DNA from: Bretschneidera sinensis
Lineage: Eukaryota > Streptophyta > Magnoliopsida > Brassicales > Akaniaceae
Reading direction: 5' to 3'
NCBI GenBank assembly: GCA_023935145.1
Contig: CM043699.1
Location: 110,899,036-110,963,035 of the forward strand
Length of the DNA stretch: 64,000 nt
Shown here piece by piece: positions 10,344-21,732 of this stretch. A program made the translations under genes and the position numbers. Numbering within the stretch: position 1 is the stretch's first letter; each line of letters begins with the position of its first letter. Below the pieces are notes generated by a model. The model was not told the DNA's origin. It saw only the letters and a program-made list of their open reading frames with translations, and did no database searches.

Positions 10344-13300
10344 ATGTCAACAATGAAATTTGATATTGAATAGTTTGATGGAAACAGCAGTTTCAATCTA
10401 TGGCAAGTTCGTATGTTAGCCATTCTAACCCAGAATGGCTTGAAGAAAGCACTACTGGGGAAAGCCAAGATGCTTACCGGCATGAGTGATGAAGATTGGG
10501 ATGACCTGGATGACAAGGCTCTATCCGCAATCCAACTGAGTCTTTCAAATGATGTCTTACAACAAGTTCTGTCAGAGAAGACTTTTGCAGACTTATGGGC
10601 CAAGTTAGAGGAGTTGTACTTGACTAAATCCTTGGCCAACAGGTTGGTTTTGAAGCAACGCCTTTATGGTCTCCACATGACGGAAAGTTCCTCTCACAAG
10701 TCCTATATCAGTGAGTTTATCTCAATTATTAATAATTTGAAAATTTTTGAAGTTATTATTGGGTCTGAAGATCAAACTCTCTTATTATTATGTTCATTAC
10801 CACTCTCATACAAAAATTTTAGAGACACTATAATTTATGGTAGGGAAGAATTAAATTTTGATAATGTAATATCTTCCCTTATGAGTAAAGAGAAATTAGA
10901 TAATGAACTTTTGTCTAGTAAGTCTGATGATCAGGGCTCTAGTCTTGTTGCAAGAGACAGATCCAATGACAGAGGCTTTGATGGCGGCAAGAATAGAAGA
11001 AGATCAAAGCCAAGAGGAAAGCACAAAAATTTGACTTGCAATTATTGCAAGAAGAAGGGACACATCGTAGCGGAATGCTACAAGCTGCAGAACAAAAAGA
11101 AGAATGAATGGCAAAATGACAAGGGCAAGCAGAAGGAAGAAACAGCTGATGCTGATGTAGCAGAAGAAAAAGGTGATGATGTTCTATTTGCAACCAACAA
11201 GTCCAGATCCAACGATGAGTGGATTCTTGATTCTGGATGTTCTTATCATATGTACCCCAACAGAGATTGGTTCTCCACATGTGATTCTGTTGAAGGTGGA
11301 GTTGTGCTAATGGGCAATAATGCCACTTGCAAAACTGTTGGTGTAGGCACAGTAAAAATCAAGATGCATGATGGAGTTGTCAGGACATTGACTGATGTCA
11401 GACATGTACCTGATTTGAAGAAAAATCTTATTTCTTTGGGCATTCTGGATGCCAATGGCTGCAAATCTGTGATTGAGTCTGGAAACATAAAGATTTTCCG
11501 TGGTGCTCTTGTTCTCATGAAAGCAAAGAAGTCTGGCAGTCTATACACCTTATTGGGTTCAACAGTTATAGGCTCTACAGCAGTTTCCTCATCCATGTCA
11601 GATTCAGACTCTACCAAGTTGTGGCATATGCGCCTAGGGCATATAAGTGAGCAGAGATTAGCTGTACTCAGTAAAAGAGGTCTTTTGCCTGAAAGAAAGA
11701 TTGGGAAGTTGGATTTTTGTGAGCATTGTGTCTTTGGAAAGAAGAAAAGAGTCAGCTTCAACACTGCAATTCATAGAACCAAAGGTACTCTTGATTACAT
11801 TCATTCTGATCTATGGGGGCCTTCTCGTGAAATTTCCAAAGTAGGAGCCAAATACTTACTAACGATTATTGATGATTTTTCTAGAAAGACTTGAGTCTAT
11901 TTTCTCAGGCACAAGAATGAGGTATTTGGAATTTTCAAGCAATGGAAGACCTTATTTGAGAAGCAGACCGGGAAGCAAGTCAAGAGACTCAAAACAGATA
12001 ATGGTCTTGAGTTCTGTGATTCAAAGTTTAATCAATTCTGCAAAGATGAAGGCATTGTCAGACATCGGATGGTGAGAAAGACACCACAGCAGAATGGTGT
12101 CGCAGAGAGGATGAATCGAACACTGTTAGAAAGAGCTCGATGTATGCTTTCTAACGCAGGTCTTGGCAAGGAATTTTGGGCAGAAGTAGTCAATTTGGCA
12201 TGTCATTTGGTGAACCGCTCTTCTCACAGATCACTTGAACTTAAGACACCTGAAGAGGTATAGTCAGGTAGCCCTTCTGATTACTCTAACTTAAGAATAT
12301 TTGGTTGCCCTGCATATGCTCATGTGAATGAAGGAAAATTAAAGCCTAAGGCGAAGAAATGCATTTTTCTTGGTTATGCTTCTGGTGTTGAGGGTTTTCG
12401 CTTATGGTGTCATGATACTCATAAGTTTATGATTAGCAGAGATGTTACTTTTGATGAATCTGCTATGTTTCACCCTAGAAAAGAATTGTCTGTTCAGTGT
12501 GATACAAGAAAGAAGAATGCACAAGAGAAGGTAGAGCTTGAGGTTGATACCTCATCATCTGCAAATCCTAATCTTATTCAGTCAAGAAGTTCGTCTCCAG
12601 GTGGAGAGACACACCATGAAGCTGAGCATCACACTCTAGCTGGTGGAAGACAAAGGAGACAGATAAAACCACCTCAACAGTATGGTTTTGAAGATATGTT
12701 GGCTTATGCATTAAATGTTGCAGAAACCATTGATGTCACCGATCCAACCTCATACTCTGAGGCCATCAGTTCATCTGATTCAGACAAATGGCTCGTTGCA
12801 ATGCATGAAGAGATGGAATCTCTAAAGAAAAATGACACTTGGAAATTGGTCGAACCATCTAATGTTAAGAAAATTATCGGGTGTAAATGGATATTTAAGA
12901 AGAAGGAAGGAGTCACAGGTGTTGAAGACACCAAGTATAAGGCACGATTAGTAGCGAAAGGCTACAGCCAGGTGGAGGGAGTTGATTTTAATGATGTTTT
13001 CTCTCCAGTTGTTAGACATACTTCTATTCGTGTCTTACTTGCTTTAGTTGCAATGCATAATTTGGAGTTGGAGCAACTTGATGTGAAAACAGCCTTTCTT
13101 CATGGTGATCTTGATGAACAAATCTATATACAGCAACCAGAAGGTTTTGAAGTTGAAGGCAAGGAAGATCATGTTTGTCTTCTAAAGAAATCCTTGTATG
13201 GACTCAAGCAGTCTCCACGCCTGTGATATCGAAGGTTTGACTCTTTTATGCTGAGTATTGGATTTTCTAGATGCAAGTATGATAGTTGTGTCTACTATTA

Positions 13301-13810
13301 AAGACTTGATGATGGTACTTTCATATATTTGTTGCTATATGTTGATGACATGTTGATTGCAGCAAAGAACATATATGAAATTAATAGATTGAAATATCAG
13401 CTAAATGATGAATTTGAGATGAAAGACCTAGGTGCAGCAAAGAAAATTTTGGGAATGGAGATCAACAGAGACAGAGGTGCAGGTAGATTATTTCTGTCAC
13501 AACAGAAATATATTGAAAAAGTCCTGAAACGTTTTGGTATGCATGATGCTAAACCTGTGAGTACTCCTTTAGCTTCTCACTTTAGATTATCAGCATCCAT
13601 GTCATCACAGTCAGAAGAAAAGATAATGTATATGTCTAGAGTTCCTTATTCTAGTGCAGTGGGAAGTATTATGTATGCAATGGTTTGCACTCAACTAGAT
13701 ATCTCACATGCTGTCAGTGTAGTTAGCATATATTTGTCCTGTCAAGGAAAAACTCATTGGCAAGCTGTCAAGTGGATTTTGAGATATTTGAAGGGCATTT
13801 GCATTAGACC
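10344..13810 (+). pseudogene. Copia gag-pol polyprotein, one frame with five stops, RNase H deleted
   Basis: Order: gag with an UBN2-type core; zinc knuckle CNYCKKKGHIVAECY (about 11035-11080); protease ILDSGCSYHM (about 11222); GAG-pre-integrase LWHMRLGH; integrase starting at HSDLWGPS with later TDNG and NGVAERMNRT; reverse transcriptase with KWIFKKK and LLYVDDMLIA (about 13326-13360). All blocks lie in one continuous frame, with no frameshift. It is broken only by TAG 10371, TGA 11892, TAG 12261, TGA 13224 and TAA 13299. Three of the five replace Trp codons. After RYLKGI (about 13795) the reading stops matching, and the roughly 130-residue RNase H is absent. Reverse transcription by this copy alone is therefore not expected. 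Confidence 0.9.
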
Positions 13811-13869
13811 CTTCGGGGTTGTTTGGCAGAGGTTGAAGCTTTTATTTTCACTATTGTCAAATTCAAGTC

Positions 13870-13881
13870 AAGGTGGAGATT
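13870..13881 (+). promoter_or_regulatory. Polypurine tract of the younger copia
   Basis: AAGGTGGAGATT directly before the 3' LTR, the usual copia plus-strand priming tract. Confidence 0.75.
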
Positions 13882-14408
13882 TGTTGAATAATTATGCCTT
13901 GAATTAGTGGTGGACTAAAAGTTGTCTAAAGTTGAGTCCACTTCTTGCATAATTTGTGGCTCTAATTTGTGGGTCAAAAGCATCTTCTCTCTTTTGGCCA
14001 TGGTGGAAGACAAAGTGGAATACAAAGTTCACTTTGGTATAATTGGAGAACAAAATGATGAGCAACAAAATGATGAGTATTCATTGATGTTTGTCCTTTG
14101 GAACTTTTGTGAGCCTATAAAAGGCATTCCAATGTGAAGCATTCCATCATCAAGTAACATCAAGAATCATCAAGTGAAAAATAAGTTAAGAGAGAAATTG
14201 TGAGATTGTGTGTATTGGCTAAAGCCAATTTTGTAAATACTTTTTGTATATTCTCTCACTATAGTGAAATTTTGCCTGCTGGCCTCTGCCCGTGGAGTAG
14301 GCTTTAAGCCGAACCACGTAAATTTGTTGTCGCCAATTTTATCTTACTTTATTGTTTTTGTCGTTATTACTAGATTAATTTACGATCCTGTCTCGATCCA
14401 TTCTAACA
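13882..14408 (+). repeat. 3' LTR of the younger copia
   Basis: 527 bp. It is longer than the 5' LTR by a 12-bp GTGGAATACAAA block that looks like a local duplication. TATA box at 14116-14123. Confidence 0.93.
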
Positions 14409-14413
14409 CATGT

Positions 14414-16001
14414 GATACCCTTATCACATCAATTGCTAAATCACCACCCATAATCATGATGCATACAACTGCTCCCTCGCACTTGCAACTATGAGGTGAC
14501 CCTATGCACCTCCTTTCCAGTCTCACAAACTTGTTCCAATAATGCCCCTCCATGCACCTTAATTGACCCGTTCACCATCATTCACTATTATACTTGCCTC
14601 ATACCATGGCTTCCTCAACTTCCCGACCCCTAGGTCTGATGTTGCTACCATTGAATCCACCTTTTCCTCTACAACTTGGAGACTTGAAGATTCTTCTTTG
14701 GTGTTTTCCTTGCTTACTCGGGATGTTAGATGAATCTCAACCCTCTTGCACTAACTGTTCTTGTGAACACCCAAGGTTCATTTTCATGCTTATCATCCTT
14801 CACATGAAGGTACGACGAACCATCACCATTAAGAAAGAAACTAAAGCTTACCTTCATAGGAGTCTTCTCCCCGATTGCAACTTTTAATAGAAACCTAAAG
14901 GTCATCGTCGTTACTACTCTAATCAAGCAACCCCTTTGCTCTTTTCATGAGACACATTCAATTGTTCTACAAGTTGGGTTTGAGTATGGGAGCACTAACT
15001 ATTTCACTCTTGCAGGACTTCCCCCCTCGAGTTTCACAAACTTGATCTCATCCCTTCGAGTCAACAGTTTGTTCAAGTAATATCACTTCTTAAAAGATCA
15101 TAAATGAATCAATCCCTATTATTCAAAGTATACGTCCATGTCATTCCTAAAACTCATCAACCATCACCACGAGATAACAGGAACCACTATTGGATGTGTT
15201 TTAGAGTTTGACCCCAAAAGGTAACATAGACGCACTCCAACACCTTGACTTTTGTATTCATCTCTTGACATGCTAGATTCACCCATGATAACCTTCCCTC
15301 TCACTTCTATGTGACTCTCTCTTCAAAATCGTGATCCGCCCATGATTCTCATTTGATATGTGTTCTCTTACGGTCTCCACAATCATTCTACCTTGAAGAT
15401 GAGACATCTAACCTATTTTAACATCCTCTATCAACATGAGTGCACCCCTTAAGATATGAAAAACTCCACCTACACAAGTGTATCTATACCCTTGGGAATC
15501 AAGCTTACTAAATGAGATTCGCCATTAAACTTTGAACGTGTTGAACCCAAAAAAATCTTACATCACAATCACGTATCCTAATTCGAATTATCCCTTTACT
15601 AACTAACCAACTACAAAAAGACGATCACCATATCCACTTTAAAACTATACCTGAATCCATAGCTTTGTATGTAGTGAACCATTCACGCCTTGGCCACATA
15701 TTGAAAGAACAAGCCCAATAAACAATCCACTCTTCACTAGAATTCTCCATGGTTATTGCAAACACACCTTGTTACTATTCTAGCCGCAAGAAATCTTTTC
15801 CTTCTAATTTTTATTGACCCTAGGACATTCATTGAACGTATGCAGTATGCCCGATCTCATTGCACTCAAATCACTTGATTTTCCTTTTGTCGGGTTTGGA
15901 ATTCCCTTGCTATTTCTTCTTGCTACTACCACTCTACTCTTTACTTTTTACCACCAATCCTGCATCATGGTTATCTCCACCACCATTGGACACTTTCTTC
16001 T
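14414..16001 (-). pseudogene. Degenerate protease/pol region of the old copia
   Basis: The minus strand near 15630-15760 still reads a copia protease neighbourhood (SSEEWIVYWACSFNMWP and REWFTTYKAMDSGIV). The catalytic D of the DSGCS-type motif is lost. At about 15850-15990 a worn zinc knuckle is seen (FECNEIGHTAYVQ). Around 15300-15500 there are traces of the GAG-pre-integrase region. Stops occur every few dozen codons. Between 14414 and about 15300 I see nothing firm. Confidence 0.55.
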
Positions 16002-17051
16002 TCAACTAACAAGAGTTAAGGTTCTCAAATCCTCCAAAAATATGTTGTCCCACCTATATATCATTGTATCCACAAAGTTACCAAAGGAAGAAGGTAAAAA
16101 ATGTAAGAGGATAATAGCTTGATCTTCGTCTTCAAATTCAACCTCAATATACTTAAGATCCAGAACAATATGATTAAACTCATCAAGATGGTTTTGATTC
16201 TTTTGAATACGCGTACCTTCTAGTCGGAGAGTGTACAACTGTAGCTTCAAGTACAAGCAGTTTATTCCAGATTGGTCTATGTATAAGCTTTCAAGTTTTT
16301 TTTTTAGTAAAAGAATGTTTATAAATAAAAAGGCACTAAGGGTGCCACGCAACTACAAAAAAAATCTATCTACAAGATAGAATCTCAAAAAGATCTACAA
16401 TATCTTCATCTTTTACAAATAAATTTCCATTAAACCAAAACCTAAAAGTATGCAACCACCCATCCTTCCTTAATAACGGCTAGTGGTTTTTCCTTGCCAT
16501 CAAAAGCTCTCCTATTCCGTTCAAGCCAAATAACCCAAAAAATGGAAAGGGGAATCGAGGAGTAAGCTTTGAGCTTGGAACCTCACACCCCACACCAAGC
16601 CTACACCTCATCTTGAACCAAGCCAGCAGTCACCCATTGAATTCCCACCAAGCTGAACGCCAACTCCCAAAGGTTCTTAGTGTAGGAGCACCCCAAGAGA
16701 AGATGAAAGACTCCTCCTCCTCCTTACAAAGATAACACCTATTGACCAACACCTTCCCTCTTTTTCTAGTTTAAGCTTTCAAGTTTAAGCCACAACTTTG
16801 TTGCTGAGTCCTCTACAGAAACCCCCTCAACACGTCATCCGCAAGGCAAAATTGTACTCAGTACCTTCTCCCATGAGGTATTCTTCCTCCTCTTCAGATA
16901 ATGATTTTGGTAAGTGCTCTTTGCATTTTAGTGCCTTTCCTAAACTTTGCAACACAAGCAACAAGTGCATCTTCCTATGCCATAGGCTAAATTTGTTCCT
17001 TCCGACAAACTTATTTATTTCAAATATCGCAACCGTTGACACCCTCAACAC
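16002..17051 (-). pseudogene. Gag of the old copia, split by a LINE
   Basis: 16827-17051 reads the gag start (EINKFVGRNKFSLWHRKM, GKALKCKEHLPKSLSEEE). 16002-16283 reads the gag middle (HLDEFNHIVLDLKYIEVEFE, LLHFLPSSFGNFVDTMIY). The two halves are separated by the LINE at 16299-16771 and its duplicated target. Several stops are present. Confidence 0.8.
16299..16771 (-). mobile_element. 5'-truncated LINE with 15-bp target duplication
   Basis: Minus-strand end of a plant L1-type LINE. It reads the zinc-binding zf-RVT region (RCYLCKEEEESF and onward, W-rich) and then a short 3' end. The A-tail appears as the T run at 16299-16305. The same 15 bases, TAAGCTTTCAAGTTT, flank it at 16284-16298 and 16772-16786. 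It sits in the gag of the old copia. Confidence 0.85.
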
Positions 17052-17068
17052 AAAAAAAATCCTAAGAG

Positions 17069-18067
17069 TGTTTATTCAAAAAAAGTCCCCACGATCTAGT
17101 CAAGGCATAACAAAAAAATCACAAGAGAATGGAAAAGTAGAAGAAAGAATCAAGCACACACACAAGAGACAAGAATTGAATGTGGTTCTGCTGTACAAGC
17201 CTACATCCATGGGCACAAGAACAAGAGAAGATTCATTGTTAGTTGAAAAAGATTACAAAGTTATTTCCCTACTCTCTAACCCAAACGCCAATACATCCAA
17301 ATCCACACAACTACACTAGCAATGGCCCGTGTCTTAGCACTCTCCGAATTCTCTTTTGACCACACTCAATAGACCCTTATTTATAATTCTAGTAAATACA
17401 AGAGAAATAGGAAACACTAAAGGCATGTTTGGAAGTGCTTTTTGAAAACTGTTTTCAGTTTTCAAAAATTAAAATCAGTTTTCAAAAACTCATTTCCATG
17501 TCTGGCAAACAGTTTTCAAAATTAATTTTCAAAAACAATTTTCTGAAAACCCCAAATTGGTGTTTTTTATATAATTTTCGAAAAATAGCTCTAAAATCAA
17601 TGTTCAATTCTCTGTTTCATTCTTCCTCCATAGTATATAAAAAATATTAAAATTTTGAAAATAAAATAATATTAATTACTTTTAAGTATTTAGTAAATAT
17701 GAGAAATAAAATTAATATAGATTTTAAATTTAAACTCAAAACTAAAAATAATTACAAGGTGTATCAAAACAATTTTCAAAATAAGATTATCAAAACAACA
17801 TTTCACTGTTTTCTGTTTAGGAAACAGTTTTCGAGTTACAGTTATCCAAACATGTTTTCTTAAGAAAATATCAAAAAACTATTTTCAGTTTTTATTTTCG
17901 AAAACTGAAAACAGAAAACTGTTACCCAAACATGCCCTAAGTGTTTAGGAACTCAATTCCTATCATGACTAGAAATGTAAAGAAAGTACTAAATAACTTT
18001 TCCTAAACCAACTAGGAATTCAAAATAAATTCCAAATAATCCCAAAATTAAGGCACGTCCCACAACA
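17069..18067 (-). repeat. 5' LTR of the old copia, enlarged by a MITE
   Basis: About 480 bp of LTR plus a 517-bp MITE and its TSD. On the minus strand it starts TGTTGTGGGACG (18067) and contains TATAAATAAGG as a likely TATA box. The R/U5 copia phrase comes next, and the LTR ends near 17069 next to the gag start. Confidence 0.7.
17421..17937. mobile_element. Tourist-like MITE (PIF/Harbinger type)
   Basis: 517 bp with inverted ends: AGGCATGTTTGG on the left and CCAAACATGCCC on the right. TAA is duplicated at 17418-17420 and 17938-17940. Beyond the ends, the interior GAAAACTGTTTTCAG / CTGAAAACAG stretches extend the inverted repeat. The matching old LTR at 9079-9564 lacks it, giving an empty-site comparison. 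Confidence 0.85.
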
Positions 18068-18134
18068 GGATAAAAAGAAATGTTCTGACTTATGGTTGAA
18101 AATGGATGAAAACTTATTGTAGAATCTTAAATAC

Positions 18135-18309
18135 CTGAAGATTCAATACTTATTCCAGTAGGGATATGCAGAATGCTAACTATTTGTTCAGATAGGCTCT
18201 GCTTTTCCTCGAACGAGGGAAATGAGATAATCAAATCCTCATTATTGACTTCTAGATCAGGAGCTGTTCCAAGGAACAGAGGAACAACATCCACACTTGC
18301 CGAGCTTCC
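18135..18309 (-). pseudogene. PrfB3-like copy A, fourth recognised exon
   Basis: GCAG acceptor at 18310-18312 and donor G|GTATTT at 18134. It reads GSSASVDVVPLFLGTAPDLE ... ILHIPTGISIESSG, matching the release-factor SVDVVP and HIPTGI regions. Phase 1 at its end fits the exon at 7959-8239. Confidence 0.85.
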
Positions 18310-19053
18310 CTGCAAGATTTTCAATTTGCAAACATGTTTCAAGAAAATATCTTAGTCAAAATGGTTAAAATAGACATAATACACCTTCTAAAATATTGTG
18401 ATTTTTAAGAATTCAGGAGATTAGTGAATCCAATTTTAACATCTCCACAATCTGTATTATGCTTTTGAGAGTCAGTTGACAAGATTTCATTAAACTTATC
18501 CACCCCTACCAAAAGCAATTGAAAAAAGAAAGAAGAAAGAAAATTGAATCACAATTGCTTTTGAATGACTTGATTGTTTCTTATCTTATCAAGAACAAAA
18601 CCCTACTAGCACTGTAATACAGCAGTAGAACCAGAATGAAAATCCTGGTAGACACAGTGAGCTGCTAGCTTGATAGAGAGAGAGAGAGCCCATGGCCAAG
18701 TTATAAGTTAAGACATTAGGGCTAGCTTCTAACTGATGTCTCCGACTAAAAGTGATGATTGACTTCCTCGTGAACATGTAATAGAATCTTGAAGTCACAT
18801 GCTTACAATTATGAAATCTACATAACTGACCATGCCAATTCAAACTATAAACAACAGCTTCTGGGCTAACTCCTTTGCTACAGGGATGTCAAATAGAAAA
18901 TGGAAACAACTTTGAGGAGCAAGAGGATCAGAATAATTGTTTATGCAGAACAACAAAGAGTGACTTAAGTAGACTCTTTTGTTTGTTTAAACAGATGAGA
19001 GCAATATGGATGTCTTTCAAGTTTTAGGCCAGTAAGGTAATCAGTAATCATAC

Positions 19054-19266
19054 CTCATGATGAACAGATTCATTATGAGAACTTTTTGTCATATGGTGGA
19101 CACCTCTCTCTCCCAAAAGATAACCATAAGCGTACTCAAATTCAAACTCAATGATTGCTGAATTGATACCACCGTTCATGGAAGGACGCCTGTCAACTAG
19201 CCTTCCTTTGTAACCTTGCTTTTCAGCCCATTTGGTATACACTCTTAGAAGTTGTTCAGCTCATAT
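19054..19266 (-). pseudogene. PrfB3-like copy A, third recognised exon
   Basis: 71 codons from a CTAG acceptor to a GAG|GTATGA donor. It reads YTKWAEKQGYKGRLVDRRPS and EFEFEYAYGYLLGERGVH, the conserved release-factor core before the GGQ domain. Codon 2 is TGA (19261-19263). The duplicate at 31.4 kb has TGG there, as expected for IWAEQLL. Confidence 0.85.
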
Positions 19267-19909
19267 CTAGATTTGAAAAATTCATAATAATAGCATATTT
19301 GAGAGGAGAAAAATAATTGTAAAGCACACAAGGATATGTTTAAAAATCAAACCAACAAAACCTCATTCAAGCTCTATATCAGGCTCATCGAAAGCATTAA
19401 CAGCTTTCAATTTTAATAAATATCCGTCTACGATTTGGCTAATGACGTAAACTAGAAAAGAGATGAACCCCAGGACTCTATAAAGCTTTCCCCAGAGGGC
19501 GCAATATAGTGAACAACAAGGTTTATGACTTGGTTGAAATGTTTTCACCGTGCTAAGAGGAAGGGGACAAAACTTGTTCAATATCTGGAAACTGAAATTT
19601 TTGAAAAGATTAATGAAGGTTTGCACAAAATCTGCCTGAAATGAAAAATTATAATATAAAGCCAACAAATATGAACAATCTGGTTCAAATGAATAATTTG
19701 ACCGGCTCCCATGTAATTTGAGGTTTATTATCCCAACCAATCTTTCCGGCTCAGAGTTTCTCGATTCATTTATACCAAGTTTTCTATTGGGAAGCAGGAC
19801 TTGTGCATGACCCGAATCTTGAAACTAAACCAAATTTCAGTCCAGGTACATAAAAGGTTCACTTCTCAGTTGAAGTTAAATTAAAGAGGGAAATGGTTGA
19901 AAATCAAAC

Positions 19910-20110
19910 CCCATTGTTTGTGCCTCCAGATCCAGCCTTAATAATCATACATGCTCCCTCCATATCATATGACCCTCTAAGATGTTTGGACATCTCATAC
20001 TGATGCAAGAACTTGCTTAAGTCCACAGATGCATCGCATGCTTGCTCAAAAAGTCCATAATTAATAGCATCCATATCAGCCAACTGTGTGATCAGCTTTG
20101 CCTCTTCAGC
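19910..20110 (-). pseudogene. PrfB3-like copy A, second recognised exon
   Basis: 67 codons. TTCCAG acceptor and GGG|GTTTGA donor. It reads AEEAKLITQLADMDAINYGL and EGACMIIKAGSGGT, the helical part and the AGSGG turn of release factors. This exon is intact. Confidence 0.85.
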
Positions 20111-20544
20111 CTGGAAAATAGGAAAAGTTAAATATATAAATAATTGAAGTCTTTATTTTCATTTGATGACAGATCAATACATAGTTGCGGCCACTGATTG
20201 AGAAAGTTACATATATATTCAGAAAATTTTGGGGTAAACCAAATATATATATATGCACTGAACAATCACAAAGAGATGTGTACAACAGATGCTGACAAAT
20301 TTAACTGAGCAGATATTAAATGCAGCATGCTGCAAATACGTCTATAAGTGAGTATCATCTGCTCTATAGCTAAAAGCTGGTTAAGAAGTAAAAATTATAA
20401 AAGTGAATCATGATATGTTCAGGCCAGCAAATATCATACGGATACCATGCTTCTATTGCCCAACATTTCAACCAGAAAACATAAGCAAAATGTAAATTCT
20501 TTTCGACAAAATCTGCATTAGAGCTAATCACTTTTGTACAGCAT

Positions 20545-20762
20545 CTTAAATGTTAGATCTTTGAGAGCATCAACAACTTTGGCACTATCAGCCAACTTGA
20601 CAAGAATTTCATTGGATTTAACTGGATCGTCCCACAAGTTATAGTCATGTATCAGTTCTTCCTGCTTGATCCGTGTTTCTTCTTCAAGTTCAAGTGCTGT
20701 TGGTGCCAACATCTCAGCACCGAGAACTGCATCTTCAATCTTCTTTTTCAATGAAAACAAAC
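20545..20762 (-). pseudogene. PrfB3-like copy A, first recognised exon, donor lost
   Basis: Reads FSLKKKIEDAVLGAEML, ELEEETRIKQEEL, YNLWDDPVKSNEI and KVVDALKDLTFK. The base pair after the last codon is AT, where copy B has GT, so splicing here should fail. An upstream exon is implied by the split first codon but was not found. Confidence 0.8.
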
Positions 20763-21732
20763 CTAAACCCATGCAATTATCATTACCAATTTCAAGTGAG
20801 CAATGATAATACAGCAGTAAGAATTTAAAAAAATGCAACCCATGTTTGCAATGAATTAATCAGAAACCCAATTTTTTTTTTCCTGTAACAAAGAATTCAT
20901 TCTGACAAACAAGTAATCATAATCTATCACTAACTTCTGATCAGGTTAACTCACAAGCATGGCCCTCAAAAAGAAAAATGCCAAAATTTTTGGTTCCAGG
21001 AGGGCAATAATATACAAACTAATAAACTAATCTACAATAATTTGATAAACAAACATACCAATTAATTAATTTCGTTAACTTTTCTGTCCCGAGAAATTAA
21101 TTTTCAGGAATACTGACTGAATAAAGAAAGTCTAAAGCGCGACATTGTTTGTGCAGAGCAGCTCTTACTTCAAATGTATCAGTACTTTAAATGTACCAGA
21201 GGTTTGGCCTTGTCTATTATCTCCAAAAATTCATCTAGAAAGGAAATTCTTTGGATATAATGATTAACACCACATCCTACCCTTGAAACAATCCTCGTAT
21301 TTCATATCATAAAGATCAAACATAACTAAGCGTAACCTAACAAATTACATGTGATGTTTTGACAACAATAAAAGTAAGACGCCATCAGGCAGCTGAGGGC
21401 TCAGAGGGCGAACAAAATAACAGTCAAAGCTGTTTGTGGTCTTCAAAGTACAAAAATAAAATCATCAACTGAGAATTTAGGAACTATTAGGATGTCTAAA
21501 GTAAATTTTGGGTCACACCCTTATCAGAAAATACATTTCTTGTTCATAAGAACCAAAAGGCAAAGCAATTTTGGCTCATCATTTCCAAAATGCTAATGCA
21601 TAAATAGTAGAAAAAGCTTGTTTTGCTCATTACATAGTCCCTCCAATGAGACAATCAATTGTGCATTAGGAATTCTGGAGAACCAAACGAAATTGTACTA
21701 TTGAGAAAATTTATCAAACAGTTCCAAGTGTT

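Larger units (their letters stand above)
9707..14408 (+). mobile_element. Younger Ty1/copia retrotransposon with both LTRs and 5-bp TSD
   Basis: LTRs at 9707-10221 and 13882-14408, each TGTTGAATAATTATG...ATTCTAACA, flanked by the same five bases CATGT at 9702-9706 and 14409-14413. A primer binding site follows the 5' LTR and a purine tract precedes the 3' LTR. The LTRs differ at about 21 positions by my count plus one 12-bp indel, so this is not a very recent insertion. The polyprotein frame carries five stops and the RNase H is missing, so the copy is defective. It sits inside the old minus-strand copia. Confidence 0.93.
9079..18067 (-). mobile_element. Old Ty1/copia retrotransposon, host of nested insertions
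   Basis: Two diverged LTRs (17069-18067 as 5' LTR, 9079-9564 as 3' LTR on the minus strand) both start TGTTG and end in CA. They enclose degenerate minus-strand gag (16.0-17.05 kb) and protease/pol traces (14.4-16 kb). The R/U5 part has the copia phrase around GTGCCCATGGATGTAGGC. Later insertions are a MITE in the 5' LTR, a LINE in gag and a complete younger copia at 9707-14408. Target duplications and a clear primer site are not visible, in line with its age. The whole lies in the last intron of the PrfB3-like gene, starting only 67 bp from its donor. Confidence 0.75.
7959..20762 (-). pseudogene. PrfB3-like gene (plastid release-factor paralogue), copy A, broken
   Basis: Five exons in order on the minus strand: 20545-20762, 19910-20110, 19054-19266, 18135-18309 and 7959-8239. 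Together they read as a class I release-factor-like protein closest to what I recall of plastid PrfB3, an RF2 relative that no longer ends translation and protects petB mRNA. The segment that holds GGQ in true release factors reads SLSEQIVSILHIPTGI here, so GGQ is absent, as in PrfB3. Splice phases agree at all checked junctions. Breaks: the donor after the first exon is AAG|ATGCTG instead of GT, and the second codon of the third exon is TGA where the duplicate has TGG. The N-terminal exon with the transit peptide was not found. The last intron is 9.9 kb because of nested retrotransposons. Confidence 0.8.
18361..21732. repeat. Duplicated segment, copy A
   Basis: About 3.37 kb that recurs in direct orientation at 30483-33859 at high identity (mid-90s per cent by eye), covering three PrfB3-like exons and their introns. 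Both copies stop matching just after CAAACAGTTCCAA on the right. Confidence 0.9.

Noticed and set aside
14594..14887. Open frame of 97 codons on plus
   Set aside because: It lies antisense to the decayed pol of the old copia and has no recognisable domain.
16798..17319. Open frame of 173 codons on plus
   Set aside because: Antisense shadow of the old copia gag and LTR. The minus strand reads true gag motifs here.
17325..17420. Host gene promoter around TATAAAT on minus
   Set aside because: It is the TATA box position of the old copia LTR.
19363..19740. Open frame of 125 codons on minus between PrfB3 exons (and its duplicate at 31520-31801)
   Set aside because: Intron sequence. The copy B version has a different length and frame, and it has no link to the release-factor reading.
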